Assembly: GCF_025996515.1 (NCBI RefSeq)
Contig: NZ_BLRH01000034.1
Coordinates: 248,001 to 312,000 of the forward strand
Source of the DNA: Rhizohabitans arisaemae
GTDB lineage: Bacteria > Actinomycetota > Actinomycetes > Streptosporangiales > Streptosporangiaceae
DNA length: 64,000 nt
Reading direction: 5' to 3'
The position numbers were made by a program, and so were the translations under genes. Positions 43,347-53,473 of the stretch are shown here, in pieces. Each line of letters opens with the position of its first letter. Within the stretch, counting starts at the first letter, position 1. The notes under the pieces were generated by a model. The model searched no databases. It was not told where the DNA came from and worked only from the letters and a program-made list of their open reading frames with translations.

Positions 43347-45188
43347 ATGCGGCTGCTGAGGACGATGCTGGTCGGCTTGATGCTGGCCGCCGCCGCGCCA
43401 CCCGCGGTCGCCACGGCGGCGGCCGCCGACGGCCGACACGAATGCGCCACCGCGACCAGCCGGTGCATCGGCACCCTGACCGTCCCGCTGAACTGGCAGG
43501 ATCCGCAGTCGGAGAAGATCACCGTCAGGTTCGGGTACGTCCCACGGGCCAACCGATCGCGCCAGGCCCGCACCTCGATCCTGGTGATGCCGGGCGGTCC
43601 GTCCCCGCTCGGACCGGGCGGCGAGCGCGTCGACTCCTTCCGGCAGGTCCTCCAGCCGCTGCTGGACGACTCGGACATGACGATCGTGGAGTTCCGCGGG
43701 ACGGGCCAATCCGCGCCGCTGCGGTGCGAGGGGCTGCGGCCGGCGAAGCCGGAGACGGTCAGCCAGTGCGCACGCGACCTGGGAGACCGGGCCCAGTTCT
43801 TCAGCAGCGACCAGTACGTCGCCGATGTGGAGGCGGTGCGCGCCGCGCTGGGCCTGCCCAAGGTCACCGTCGTGGGATCGTCCTGGGGCGCGCTGACCGG
43901 ACAGGCGTACACGACGCGCTACCCGGACCGGGTGCGCGCCCTGTACATCGAGAGCATGATCGGCCCGCTCGACGAGGACGGCCGATGGCAGCTCGGAGCG
44001 GGGGACGGCCGCCCGATCCGGGAGGTCATCGCCGGTTACGCCCGTGCCTGCCGGCGATCGTCGGCCTGCCGCGGCGCCGCCGGTGGCGACCCGGAGGAAC
44101 GCTGGGACGCGGTGGTGCGGAAGATGCGCGCCGCAGGCGACGGCGCACTGACCCCGCGGCGGCTGTTCGAAGCGCTGCAGGCCATCTCCGATCCGGTGGT
44201 CGCCACCGACGCGACCGCGGCCGCCGCCGCGTACCTGGTCGGCGACCCGGTCCCGCTACGGCGCCTGCTCGACCGGGCCGCCCCGCCCGCGCCGCCGCCC
44301 GGGCCGACACCGGAGCGGGCCGGTACGACGGCGTACCTGTGTTCCGACCCGTCCTGGCCGTACGGCCGTACCGACGACGAGGCGACCCGGCGCCGCCAGT
44401 TGGACGACCTCCACGCCGGGGGCAACCGGTACGCGCCGTTCACCCGCGCCGAGGTGTGGCCCAGCGGTCCTGACTACTGCGCAGGCTGGCCGACTCCGCG
44501 AGAGAACAACCCGTTCGGGCCGCACCGGCCGGCGGTGCCGATGCTGGCCGTCGCCGGCGAGTTCGACCCGATGGCGGTCGTCGGCGCGCGCTCCGCGGCG
44601 CGGCTGTTCCCCCGTGGCCAGGCGGTCACCGTCCTGGCCGGGTACCACAACCCCGGTGTCGTGGGGCGCGGGCCCGGTGGCGAGTGCGCGCGCCGGATCA
44701 TGCACCGGTTCATCGAGAATCCGGGGCCGGTGTCCGGCACGTCGTGCGCAATGGCCAACTACCAGGCACACGGCCGCTTTCCTGCGACCGTGGCGGCGGT
44801 ACCGGCCGCCCGCGGCGGCGGGCTCGGCGCTCCGCAGCGGACTCTCGTGGCGGCCGCGTTCGCCACCGTCGCCGACGCGGTAGCCGTGTACAACCCGCAC
44901 CGCGCCTTGCGGCCGGGCACGGAGGCCGGGCTGCGTGGCGGGCGGCTCACCAACGGCGGAGACGGCACGATCACCCTGGACCAGGTCCGCTACGTCACCG
45001 ACCTCGCCGCCACCGGCACCGCCAAGGTGACCGGCGGCAAGGCCACCGCCGACCTCACCGTCACCGGCCCCGACGGCGCGACGCACAAGGTCACGCTGCA
45101 GTGGGCGGCCTTCACCGCCACGGCGACCACTCCGGTCACCGGCACCCTCAACGGCCGGCCGTTCCGGCTCCGCGTCCCCGGACACTGA
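43347..45188 (+). CDS. Secreted alpha/beta hydrolase, TAP-like, with C-terminal extension
   Basis: 613 residues. Signal peptide MRLLRTMLVGLMLAAAAPPA. Core: MPGGPSPLGPGGERVDSF, FRGTGQSAPLRC, nucleophile VGSSWGALTG (Ser179), acid LAVAGEFDPMA, histidine LAGYHNPGVV. After the hydrolase core a ~100-residue beta-rich domain follows (GGDGTITLDQVRYVTDLAAT), absent from usual TAPs, maybe for wall or substrate binding. Divergent from the two-component system and followed by a good terminator (45199-45234). Confidence 0.85.
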   Translation: MRLLRTMLVGLMLAAAAPPAVATAAAADGRHECATATSRCIGTLTVPLNWQDPQSEKITVRFGYVPRANRSRQARTSILVMPGGPSPLGPGGERVDSFRQVLQPLLDDSDMTIVEFRGTGQSAPLRCEGLRPAKPETVSQCARDLGDRAQFFSSDQYVADVEAVRAALGLPKVTVVGSSWGALTGQAYTTRYPDRVRALYIESMIGPLDEDGRWQLGAGDGRPIREVIAGYARACRRSSACRGAAGGDPEERWDAVVRKMRAAGDGALTPRRLFEALQAISDPVVATDATAAAAAYLVGDPVPLRRLLDRAAPPAPPPGPTPERAGTTAYLCSDPSWPYGRTDDEATRRRQLDDLHAGGNRYAPFTRAEVWPSGPDYCAGWPTPRENNPFGPHRPAVPMLAVAGEFDPMAVVGARSAARLFPRGQAVTVLAGYHNPGVVGRGPGGECARRIMHRFIENPGPVSGTSCAMANYQAHGRFPATVAAVPAARGGGLGAPQRTLVAAAFATVADAVAVYNPHRALRPGTEAGLRGGRLTNGGDGTITLDQVRYVTDLAATGTAKVTGGKATADLTVTGPDGATHKVTLQWAAFTATATTPVTGTLNGRPFRLRVPGH

Positions 45189-45532
45189 TCCGCCCCACCC
45201 CGTGGGGAGCTCGCGGCGCCGGGCTCCCCACGGGATTCCGACGGCGGGGGTGACGGCCGCGGAGGCACCTCGGCGCCTGACCGTCGATCGCGTGAGAGAC
45301 GCCACGGCGGGGCTGTCCGAGCACGGCGCCGAGTACGGGCTGCGCCAGATCTGCAGCAACGAATCCCGGGCACTGAGAACCGCGCCTTGAAGGCACCGAC
45401 GAGAGCCGCACGCCCATGCGCGCCACTCCAAGGACGCCGCGGTGACCAGCACGCTCGGCACATCCCAGTCCAGACCCGCCGACCTTCGGCATTCGATCCC
45501 CGAACGACTCCAGCCGTCAACCGAAAGCCTCC
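45189..45532. other. Intergenic region with terminator, no gene supported
   Basis: 344 bp. It begins with the terminator of the hydrolase gene. The middle has weak gene-like bias (a frame containing LTVDRVRDATAGLSEHG) but no start site or known family. The end should hold the promoter for the ABC operon at 45533. Confidence 0.4.
45199..45234 (+). terminator. Terminator hairpin after the secreted hydrolase gene
   Basis: CCCGTGGGGAGC (45199-45210) pairs perfectly over 12 bp with 45223-45234, loop 12 nt, 10 bp beyond the stop codon. No T-tract. Confidence 0.7.
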
Positions 45533-46242
<710 letters not shown>

Positions 46243-46243
<1 letters not shown>

Positions 46244-48657
46244 TGCATACCGTCTTCCTCGCGTCGCTGCGCACCCACATCCGCAGGTACGTCGCAGCGG
46301 CGATCGCGGTCACCGTCGCGGTCGCCTTCGTCGTCGTGGTCGGCGTGCTCACATCCGGGGCACACAGCGGACTCATGGACGGCCTGGGGGCGCCGTACCG
46401 CAATGCCGACCACGTGGTCTCGCCGACGGGGTGGCCGTCGTCCGAGCTGGACCCGAAGGCCGCGATCGCATTCACCGAGCGACACGGCGAGAACGCATCC
46501 GCGACCGGCCGGGCGACGCTGCCTGCGCGTGCGAACGGCCGAAAGCTCTCCGAATTGACCACCGTGGGTCCGATCGCCACCTCGGAGAAGTGGCGCTGGC
46601 AGAAGCTCAGCTCGGGTCGCTTTCCGGCACGCGCGGGCGAGGCGGTGGTGGACGTGTACTTCGCCACGGCCGAGAACGTCGCGGTCGGCGACCGGGTTCG
46701 GATCGGCGAGGGCGTCGCCGCGACCGACGTAGAAGTGGTCGGTCTCGTGGAGTCGCCCTCGCCCCCTGCCCAGGCCTCGATGTATGTCACCTGGCCGCAG
46801 TTGCTGCGGTGGCGCGACCAGGTCCATCTGAACGCGGTGGCGGTGCGCGGGGAGGTGGGCCGGCTCCCGGAAGGCGCGAAGGCGCAGTCGCCGGAGGGGT
46901 TCGCCGCGGAGCGGCTGACCTATGTCCAGAACAGGGTGAACAGCTTGGCGGTGATGCTGCTGCTGTTCGCCGGCGTCGCGATCTTCGTCTCGGTCCTGGT
47001 CATCGCGAACACGTTCTCCATCCTGTTCGCGCAGCGACTCCGCGACTTCGCCCTGCTGCGCTGCATCGGCGCGACCCGGCGGCAGGTGGTGCGTTCGGTA
47101 CGCCGCGAGGCGGCCGTCGTCGGGGTGCTCGCGTCGCTGGCCGGGGCACTGGTCGGTATCGGTCTCGGCTACGGGCTGACCGCCCTGATCGGCGCCCTCG
47201 CGCCCGGCGTCCCGATGGGCGCCGCCGAGCTGCCCGTACTCTGGCTGCTGGGCGGGTTCGCCGTCGGCCTGGTGGTCACCATGGTCGCGTCCTGGTTGCC
47301 GACCCGGCGCGTGGTCCGGGTGAGCCCGCTGGCGGCGCTGCGCCCGGATACCGCGGTCGACGTGCACACGGCCACCGGCCGGGTGCGGCCGGCGTTCGCC
47401 GCGATCCTCCTGGTCACCGGGTCAGCCCTGCTCGGGGTGGCGATGGTCCAGGACAGTACGGCGCTCATGGTGGCAGGCGGAGGATCGGTGTTCGCCGGCG
47501 TACTCCTCTTCGGGCCGGTACTCGTTCCCCGCCTGGTTTGGATCACGGGCGCGCTGCTCGGCCCCGCCGGGCGGCTGGCGACCAAGCACGCTGTGCGCAA
47601 TCCGCGTCGGACCGCCACCACCACCGCCTCCCTGCTGGTCGGCGTCACCCTGACGACCGCCGTACTCACCGGGATGACCACGTGGCGTTCTGCGTTGGAT
47701 GAGCAGATCGGCAGGGACCACCCCATCGATGTCGCGCTTACCTCGCCCAAGGAGCCGGTCACCACCGACCTCCTCAATCGGGTACGTCACACTCCCGGTG
47801 TGGAGCGGGCCATTCCGGTGGACGGCGCCGTGGCCCGAGTGTCAGGGCTCGACGAACCGATCCTGGTTGTCACCGTGCCGGCCGCGGCGCAGGTGGCCCG
47901 CGACGGCGGAGCGTTCGCCCGGGTGGAGCCGGGGAAGATCGGAATCGATTCCGAGGCCTTCGGCAAGAACCTGAGCCTGCGGCCCGGTGACCGGGTCACG
48001 GTGCGCGTCGGCGACCGGCGAGCCCGGTTGCAGGTCGCCGTCGGCACCGGCTGGGGCCCGGCGGGCGTGGTCGCGCCCGAGACTCTGGCGACGCTCACCG
48101 ACGCCCCCGAACCGCATGCCGTCTGGATCCGCGCCACTTCCGGCGCGGACCCGGCTCGACTCGGCGGTGACCTGGACAAGCTGGCGGATCCGGTCGGCGC
48201 GACGATCGAGAACGGGTTGCGGACCTGGGAGTCGCTGGACCGGCAGCTGGGGATCTACACCTGGTCGGCGCTCGGCCTGACCGGCATCGCCGTGGTGATC
48301 GCCCTGATCGGGATCGCGAACACCCTGGGACTCTCCGTCCTCGAACGCGCCCGCGAGCACGCGATGCTGCGCGCGCTCGGGCTCACCCGCGGGCAGCTGC
48401 GGCGGATGCTGGCGGCCGAGGCGGTGCTGCTGTCGGTGGTGGCCACCCTGCTCGGCACCGTGATCGGCGTCGTGTTCGCCTGGGTCGGCCACGAGACGTT
48501 CGTGAAGCGGGCTCTCCGCGAGGCCACCTTGCAGGTCCCCTGGCCGTCACTCGGCGTCGTCGTCCTCATCGCCGCCCTGGCCGGACTTCTCGCCGCCGTC
48601 CTCCCGGCACGCCGGGCCGCCCGGGTGACCCCGGCCGCAGGGCTGTCCCTCGACTGA
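46243..48657 (+). CDS. FtsX-like (MacB-type) ABC permease, long form
   Basis: 804 residues with two FtsX domains. There is one N-terminal helix (YVAAAIAVTVAVAFVVVVGV), an extracytoplasmic region, a helix cluster at about 230-350, then another N-terminal-like helix and a second periplasmic region. It ends with ALGLTRGQLRRMLAAEAVLL and a final helix. Such MacB-class pumps do not shuttle substrates across but transmit mechanical work to envelope partners; in Gram-positives many remove antimicrobial peptides or lipids. Coupled to the ATPase before it. Confidence 0.9.
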
Positions 48658-48880
48658 GGCACTCGTCCCGACGGCCCCGAGCCGCTGCGGCTCTGCGCGG
48701 GGCTGTCGCCCTGCCCGCCGGGCCAGCGGTACGGATTGCTGCTCGACGTCGGCGAGTGGTTCACGATGGGGCGGCTCCCCAGCGGCTCTCCACCCCGGCC
48801 CCATGAGGGGCCTGGCCGCTTGAAGTCCGGGCGGCTAGCGTGATCGGGGTCGCGTACGAGCGTCGGACCGCGGAGGCACT

Positions 48881-49111
48881 GTGGCGGACAAGCTGGAAAA
48901 CCTGATCGCGGGCATGCTCCTGTTCGGCAGCATCGGAGGCCTGGTCGGATACCTGGTGGACATGTTCATCTCAGGCTCCGGGAGCTCATCCGGCTCCGGG
49001 GGGTCGTCCGGCGCGGGCGGCGACTACAGCGGCGGCAGCTACAGCGGCTATGGCGGGGACAGCGGCTATGGCGGGGACGGCGGTGATGGCGGGGGAGACG
49101 GCGGCGGTTGA
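48881..49111 (+). CDS. Small membrane protein with Gly/Ser/Tyr-rich tail
   Basis: 76 residues, GTG 48881 with GGAGG 5 nt ahead. One membrane segment (LIAGMLLFGSIGGLVGYLVD) followed by a disordered tail rich in Gly, Ser, Tyr and Asp (SGYGGDSGYGGDGGDGGGDG). The tail DNA has an exact 18-bp tandem duplication (49043-49060 and 49061-49078). TGA overlaps a TTG start of the next frame. No known family. Confidence 0.6.
   Translation: MADKLENLIAGMLLFGSIGGLVGYLVDMFISGSGSSSGSGGSSGAGGDYSGGSYSGYGGDSGYGGDGGDGGGDGGG
49043..49078 (+). repeat. 18-bp tandem repeat inside the Gly-rich tail
   Basis: Two perfect copies of AGCGGCTATGGCGGGGAC adding SGYGGD to the protein each time. Copy-number change by slippage would keep the frame. 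Confidence 0.8.
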
Positions 49112-49347
49112 CCGTCGTCGGTCCGGCCCGTCCCGGTTCGGGATCAATCGCAGGAGGAGCACTTGTCTCTGCCGGGCAGGCGGGCGGGGCGGCGGGGCTG
49201 CGGGAGGTCGATACCGTCGCGTGCCGCGCCGCCTGGCAGGCCTGGGACCTGCGTGCCGCGGCCGCCACGCCGCTGGAACTGGTCGCGATGGACGCCCCGG
49301 GGCCGAAGCACGCCTGGACCTGGGCGACGCCCGCCCCGAGGAGGTGA
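49108..49347 (+). CDS. Hypothetical protein, 79 aa
   Basis: Codon bias is strong from about 49160 on (GLREVDTVACRAAWQAWDLR, then TPLELVAMDAPGPKHAWTWA). The only good-position start is TTG 49108, overlapping the previous TGA; an AGGAGG at about 49151 suggests a later start whose codon I cannot settle. Soluble, unknown. Stop overlaps the start region of the next gene, so these small genes form one operon. Confidence 0.45.
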   Translation: MTVVGPARPGSGSIAGGALVSAGQAGGAAGLREVDTVACRAAWQAWDLRAAAATPLELVAMDAPGPKHAWTWATPAPRR

Positions 49348-49349
49348 CC

Positions 49350-49595
49350 GTGACGGTCGGCGCCTACAACAACGAGACCGGCACCGAGATCACCGACGAC
49401 CTCACCATCACCCTGATCGACGAACGCGGCCACCAGGTCGTGAGGTGGGCCGGACGGCGCAGGCCGCTGGCCCTGGACGGCCGGACCGTCCTCGACCTGG
49501 CTGCCGCGGGCGAGACCATCGCCGGCGCCTACGACCGGTACCTGCGCGACACCGCGATCCAGGACGCCTTGCGCATCGACCCGGACGGCTCCTGA
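49350..49595 (+). CDS. Hypothetical protein, 81 aa
   Basis: GTG 49350 follows GAGGAGG by 6 nt (GTG 49344 in frame is too close). Compact soluble protein (MTVGAYNNETGTEITDDLTI, then DERGHQVVRWAGRRRPL and AAAGETIAGAYDRYLRDTAI). No recognised family. Third of a run of small overlapping genes leading towards 49598. Confidence 0.6.
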   Translation: MTVGAYNNETGTEITDDLTITLIDERGHQVVRWAGRRRPLALDGRTVLDLAAAGETIAGAYDRYLRDTAIQDALRIDPDGS

Positions 49596-49597
49596 CC

Positions 49598-50290
49598 ATG
49601 GCCCGGCGGCCCGAACCGGTCGAATGGCCCGACGACCTCGACGACGTCCCGCACGGCACCGCGCTGCTCGGCGACGGGCGCCTGCGAGCCGCGATGCGTG
49701 ACGCGTCCTGGTTCTCCAAGCCTGACACCGTCAAGGACAAGTACGCCCACGTCATCACGGTCTCCCACGAGATGAAGACCGGCCCGGGCGGGACCACCGG
49801 CGGCTGGGAAGCCGCGGCGTGCGACCCCACTCGCATCCCCTTGGACGTCGACCGGCTGGTCTGGGACGCCGCCGACGTCGGGGACAGCCTGCGCTGCCGC
49901 CGTCCCGGCTGCGTCGCCCTGTTCACACAGGCCGACCGGGCCAAAGCCGCCGAGAACGGCCGGACCACGGATCAGAGAAGCAGGCCGAAGGCGACCGCCA
50001 ATACCAGACCGGCCGTCCCGGCTGCGGCGGCCATCGTGGCGAACACCGAGTCGGTGCCGTCCTGCAGGCTGCGCCGGGTGATCCGGTCGGCGACCGTCCC
50101 CCCGGCCAGGCCCGCCAGCAGCGGCGCCCCCAGCCAGCGCAGCGCCGCGCCGATCACGGAGGCGAGCCAGGTCACGAACGCCGCCGCGCCCACCCCGGCG
50201 AACACGTGGAACACCCAGGCGAACCCCAGGACGACGAGCGAGACCCCGACCCCCGCGCCGACCGCCTTGAGCGTGTACGGCTCCCGGTAG
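49598..50290 (+). CDS. Hypothetical protein, 3' part probably not genuine coding
   Basis: ATG 49598, 2 nt after the previous stop. The first ~124 codons have normal bias and sensible protein (MARRPEPVEWPDDLDDVPHG, DASWFSKPDTVKDKYAHVIT, CRRPGCVALFTQADRAK with a Cys pair). From about 49972 on, the frame runs for 106 more codons through the end of the opposite-strand gene and turns into Ser/Thr/Pro/Arg-rich text typical of an antisense frame. A natural stop near 49970 has probably been lost, so the product is likely extended abnormally. Confidence 0.5.
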   Translation: MARRPEPVEWPDDLDDVPHGTALLGDGRLRAAMRDASWFSKPDTVKDKYAHVITVSHEMKTGPGGTTGGWEAAACDPTRIPLDVDRLVWDAADVGDSLRCRRPGCVALFTQADRAKAAENGRTTDQRSRPKATANTRPAVPAAAAIVANTESVPSCRLRRVIRSATVPPARPASSGAPSQRSAAPITEASQVTNAAAPTPANTWNTQANPRTTSETPTPAPTALSVYGSR

Positions 50291-50616
50291 GGGGCGCGCA
50301 CGAGCCGCGACGCCTCCTCCAGCAGGGCGCCCGGGTCGTCGTCGGCCGTGGCGGCGTGGGAGGGGGGCGGCAGCGTCATGTTGCGGGCGGGGTTGCCGAG
50401 CCGCCGCCCGGCCTCCACCCAGATCTCCCGGGCACGGCGCCGGTGCCGGGCCAGGCTCACCTCGGCCCCGGTCCGCTCCTGCTGCAGGTAGGACTTGGTG
50501 CGCTTGGCTTCCTCCACCCGGGCCAGATGCAGCTCGTGCCCCTCGACCAGCTGCTGCACCTGCCCGATGAGCGAGCGGTAGTCCCGCGCCGCCGAGGCGA
50601 CCGTGTCGCTTTTCAT
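49972..50616 (-). CDS. Membrane protein of the FtsK operon
   Basis: 214 residues. The N-terminal half is a coiled coil (LIGQVQQLVEGHELHLARVE and EEAKRTKSYLQQERTGAEV); the C-terminal half has about three membrane helices (TLKAVGAGVGVSLVVLGFAW, then FVTWLASVIGAALRWLGAPL, and AAAGTAGLVLAVAFGLLL). ATG 50616 follows AAGGAG. It is last in the operon and is the only clear membrane component, so it could anchor the FtsK-like ATPase. Tail-to-tail overlap of 319 bp with 49598-50290. Confidence 0.7.
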   Translation of the reverse strand: MKSDTVASAARDYRSLIGQVQQLVEGHELHLARVEEAKRTKSYLQQERTGAEVSLARHRRRAREIWVEAGRRLGNPARNMTLPPPSHAATADDDPGALLEEASRLVRAPYREPYTLKAVGAGVGVSLVVLGFAWVFHVFAGVGAAAFVTWLASVIGAALRWLGAPLLAGLAGGTVADRITRRSLQDGTDSVFATMAAAAGTAGLVLAVAFGLLL

Positions 50617-50679
50617 GCGAGCTCCTTCCCTGCGGGCCTTCTCCTCGCGCGGTACGGCGAACGCGGCTTCATCCGGTTG

Positions 50680-50706
50680 CGGTACGGCCCGCGGGGGCCC
50701 GTACCG
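50680..50706 (-). terminator. Intercistronic hairpin before the last FtsK-operon gene
   Basis: CGGTACGG (50680-50687) and CCGTACCG (50699-50706) pair over 8 bp with an 11-nt loop, 17 bp after the FtsK-like stop. It may reduce expression of the membrane-protein gene. Confidence 0.4.
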
Positions 50707-50722
50707 GATGCGGTCGGGCCGG

Positions 50723-53434
50723 TCATCGCTCGGCCTCCGGTTCCACGACGTGGAAGGGGATGACCGGCTGGGGTTCGCGGTGCCGGGTCCGGTCGAAGAA
50801 CAGGGCCCGGCGTTCCCGCGGCGCCCAGGAGACCAGGGTGCCCGCGGGGAGCAGCGGGGTGAGCTCGGCGCCCTGCACGTCCAGCGCCACCCACACCCCG
50901 AGGTCGTCCAGCTTGCCGCCGATCCCGCCCGCGACGTCCTCGCGGAGGCGGCCCACCCCGCGCCACCACCCGATGACGTGGGTGAGCGTCTCGGGTCCGC
51001 GGGAGAGCACCCGGCGGAGCAGGTCGTGGCCGCTGGTCCGGGTCTGGGCGTCCTTGGCGGCCAGCACCCCGCTGGCCGCGTCGACGGCGAACAGCACCAG
51101 GTAGTGGACGCGCTCGGGCCGCTCCCCGGCCAGGGCCGCCTCCACCCGGTCGGCGCTCGCCTTCAGCGCGTCCTTCAGCCCCCAGGTGTCGGTGGTCTCC
51201 ACCTCGTGCCCCAGATCCGCCAGGGATTTGCCGACCGCGCGGACCGCCGCGTCGGCGGTGTCGTCCAGGCAGGCCAGGGTGAAGGCGGCGGTGCCGGGGA
51301 GTTTCTGGCGGGCCAGGGACATCACCGTCGCGGCGACGACGTCGCAGGCCTCGACGGTGTTCATGCCCACCACCGCCAGGTTGCGCTGCGGGGAACGGCC
51401 GAAGGGCGTCGCCGCCGCCGTCCCCGCCAGGTCGATCCGCTGGCCGACCATGACCGCCGGCGGCCGGTCGGTGGGGGTGAGCCGCGCATAATCGGCGTTG
51501 TCGGCCAGGCGGGGCACCGTCTCACCGTCGAACACCTTGGGCGGGCCGAGCCCGTCGGGGCGGCGTTCCCACAGCGCCCGCTGGAGCGGGTCCAAGACGC
51601 TGCGGGAGGCGTTGGGGAGGCGGACCACCCGGTTGGCGTGGGCGACCCCGGAGTCGGGGTTGACCACGGCGCAGAACCGGGGGATCCGCTCGGCGATCCG
51701 GTCGTCGTCCAGGATGCGCCGGGACTGGGGGAGGGCCACCCGCAGCGTGAACTGCTCCAGGACCGAGGAACGGCCCCACAGGGCCTCGATGCGGGACAGG
51801 TCCTGGCTGGCCAGGATGAGGTGGATGCCGAAGGAGCGCCCCTGGCGGGCCAGGGTCTCCAGCAGCGCCACCGCCTCCTGGGTGATCTTGTCGCGGCGTT
51901 CCAGCAGCACCTGGCACTCGTCCACGATCGCCACGATCCGGGGCCAGCGGCCGGACGGGTCGGCCTGGCGCAGCTCCTCCAGTTTGCTGGTGTCCTGGGC
52001 CTTGGCGGCCCGCGCCCGCCGCTGCATCTCCCCGGTCAGGTGGGACAGCAGCGCCAGGCCGAACTCCCGGTCCCGGTTGATGTTGACCCCGACCAGCCGG
52101 GCGTGCGGCAGCCAGGACGGGTCACGGCCCGGCGCGAACTGCTGGAACGAGACGCCCTGCTTGAAGTCGAGCAGATAGAACTCCAGCTCGTCGGGGCTGT
52201 AGCGGGCGGCGTAGGAGGCGATCAGGGTGTAGAGGAAGTTGGTCTTGCCCGATCCGCTGGGCCCGCCCACCAGGGCGTGCGGCGGGTTGTCGCCCAGCTC
52301 CACCAGGACCTGCCCGCGGGCCGGTTCCAGCACGTCGTCGCCGATCGGCGCGGACAGGCCCGCGGCCGACGACTGCCCGTACAGCGCGGTCTGGGGGAGC
52401 AGGTCGGCGAACCGGCTGGGCGGCGGCCCCTGCCGTACGTGGGTGACGACGCGTTCGCACACGTCCCGGACCAGGTCGCCGGGGGGCGCGGCGTCGGGCT
52501 CCACCCGCAGGTGCGGCCCGGTCATCGAGGAGGTCAGCACCAGCGGGGCCGGGCCCATGTCGATGATCTCGCAGTTGCCCTCCGCCTTCACCGGGACGTC
52601 GCAGGCGATCACGTGCACCCCGCAGGTGGGCCCGGCCGTCATGATGCTCTGCAGCCGCTGGACGACCTCCGGGCGGAACCCGTCCACCGGGGTGTACACC
52701 ACCAGGATCCGCCACGGTTCGGGCCGCAGCCCGGTCGCCTGCACCAGCTCGGCCAGCGAGTCGTGCCGCCCCAGCACCGTCGACTGGATCCGATGGATCT
52801 CGTCGGAGAGCCGGCCCAGCAGCGCGCCGAAGCCGTCCACCGAGCACGCCTCGAACAGCCCGGCACCCGCCATCGAGGCGAACGCCTTCAGGTGCTCGCA
52901 CAGCCGTACCGGGTCGTAGACGTGCAGGCGGATCATCCCGGGCTGGCTGGTGGCCAGCATCCGGACCAGGAGCCCGGAGAGCACGGCGTCGGCCACCGCC
53001 GACTCGCCGTTCCTGATCACCAGGTTCCCGGCGTCCAGCAGCGGGATCAGGGCGGCGGGCGGGTTGTCCAGCCACCGCTGCCGCCACGGGCCGTCCTCCA
53101 GGGGCGGCGGCTGGATCGCGCCCACCCGGTACAGGCACGGCCCCTGGTCGACCGGGTCGGTCCTTCCCCACCGGGCCCACGGCGCGGAGGCGAACCCGGG
53201 CGAGGACACCGCGGCGTGCCGGTGCAGCCGCGCCGCGATCGGGGCGAGCCCCTCCCCGGCGGTGGCCGACCAGTCCTCGGCCTCGACGCTGCTGCGGGCG
53301 ATCGACGTCTCCGCATCCGCGACGCGGTGCTCGCCGCGGGCGCGGATCGCCTCCATGGCGCCCAGAGCCCGGGCGACCCGGTCGCGGATCTCCTCGGCCA
53401 AGGCCTGCTTGCTGGGAAACACCTTGCCGCTCAA
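50723..53434 (-). CDS. FtsK/SpoIIIE-family ATPase
   Basis: 903 residues. The central motor domain has Walker A GGPSGSGKTNF (Lys398), LLDFKQGVSFQQFA, and Walker B VAIVDECQVLL (Asp505-Glu506), then LASQDLSRIEALWG and an arginine-bearing segment. A C-terminal second domain (~600-900) resembles a degenerate ATPase without a Walker A. The N-terminal ~100 residues form a helical hairpin and no membrane helix is visible, unlike chromosome-partition FtsK; that, and the small helical partners, recalls EccC-type secretion motors. ATG 53434, 39 nt after the preceding gene. Confidence 0.85.
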   Translation of the reverse strand: MSGKVFPSKQALAEEIRDRVARALGAMEAIRARGEHRVADAETSIARSSVEAEDWSATAGEGLAPIAARLHRHAAVSSPGFASAPWARWGRTDPVDQGPCLYRVGAIQPPPLEDGPWRQRWLDNPPAALIPLLDAGNLVIRNGESAVADAVLSGLLVRMLATSQPGMIRLHVYDPVRLCEHLKAFASMAGAGLFEACSVDGFGALLGRLSDEIHRIQSTVLGRHDSLAELVQATGLRPEPWRILVVYTPVDGFRPEVVQRLQSIMTAGPTCGVHVIACDVPVKAEGNCEIIDMGPAPLVLTSSMTGPHLRVEPDAAPPGDLVRDVCERVVTHVRQGPPPSRFADLLPQTALYGQSSAAGLSAPIGDDVLEPARGQVLVELGDNPPHALVGGPSGSGKTNFLYTLIASYAARYSPDELEFYLLDFKQGVSFQQFAPGRDPSWLPHARLVGVNINRDREFGLALLSHLTGEMQRRARAAKAQDTSKLEELRQADPSGRWPRIVAIVDECQVLLERRDKITQEAVALLETLARQGRSFGIHLILASQDLSRIEALWGRSSVLEQFTLRVALPQSRRILDDDRIAERIPRFCAVVNPDSGVAHANRVVRLPNASRSVLDPLQRALWERRPDGLGPPKVFDGETVPRLADNADYARLTPTDRPPAVMVGQRIDLAGTAAATPFGRSPQRNLAVVGMNTVEACDVVAATVMSLARQKLPGTAAFTLACLDDTADAAVRAVGKSLADLGHEVETTDTWGLKDALKASADRVEAALAGERPERVHYLVLFAVDAASGVLAAKDAQTRTSGHDLLRRVLSRGPETLTHVIGWWRGVGRLREDVAGGIGGKLDDLGVWVALDVQGAELTPLLPAGTLVSWAPRERRALFFDRTRHREPQPVIPFHVVEPEAER

Positions 53435-53473
53435 GGCTTCCTTCCGTGAAACGAACGTGGGACGAAAGGCCCG

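Noticed and set aside
50603-53449. 948-codon rightward open frame opposite the FtsK-like gene
   Set aside because: It is the antisense shadow of the ATPase gene: low-complexity Arg/Gly/Pro/His text, no family match, while the leftward frame has full Walker motifs.
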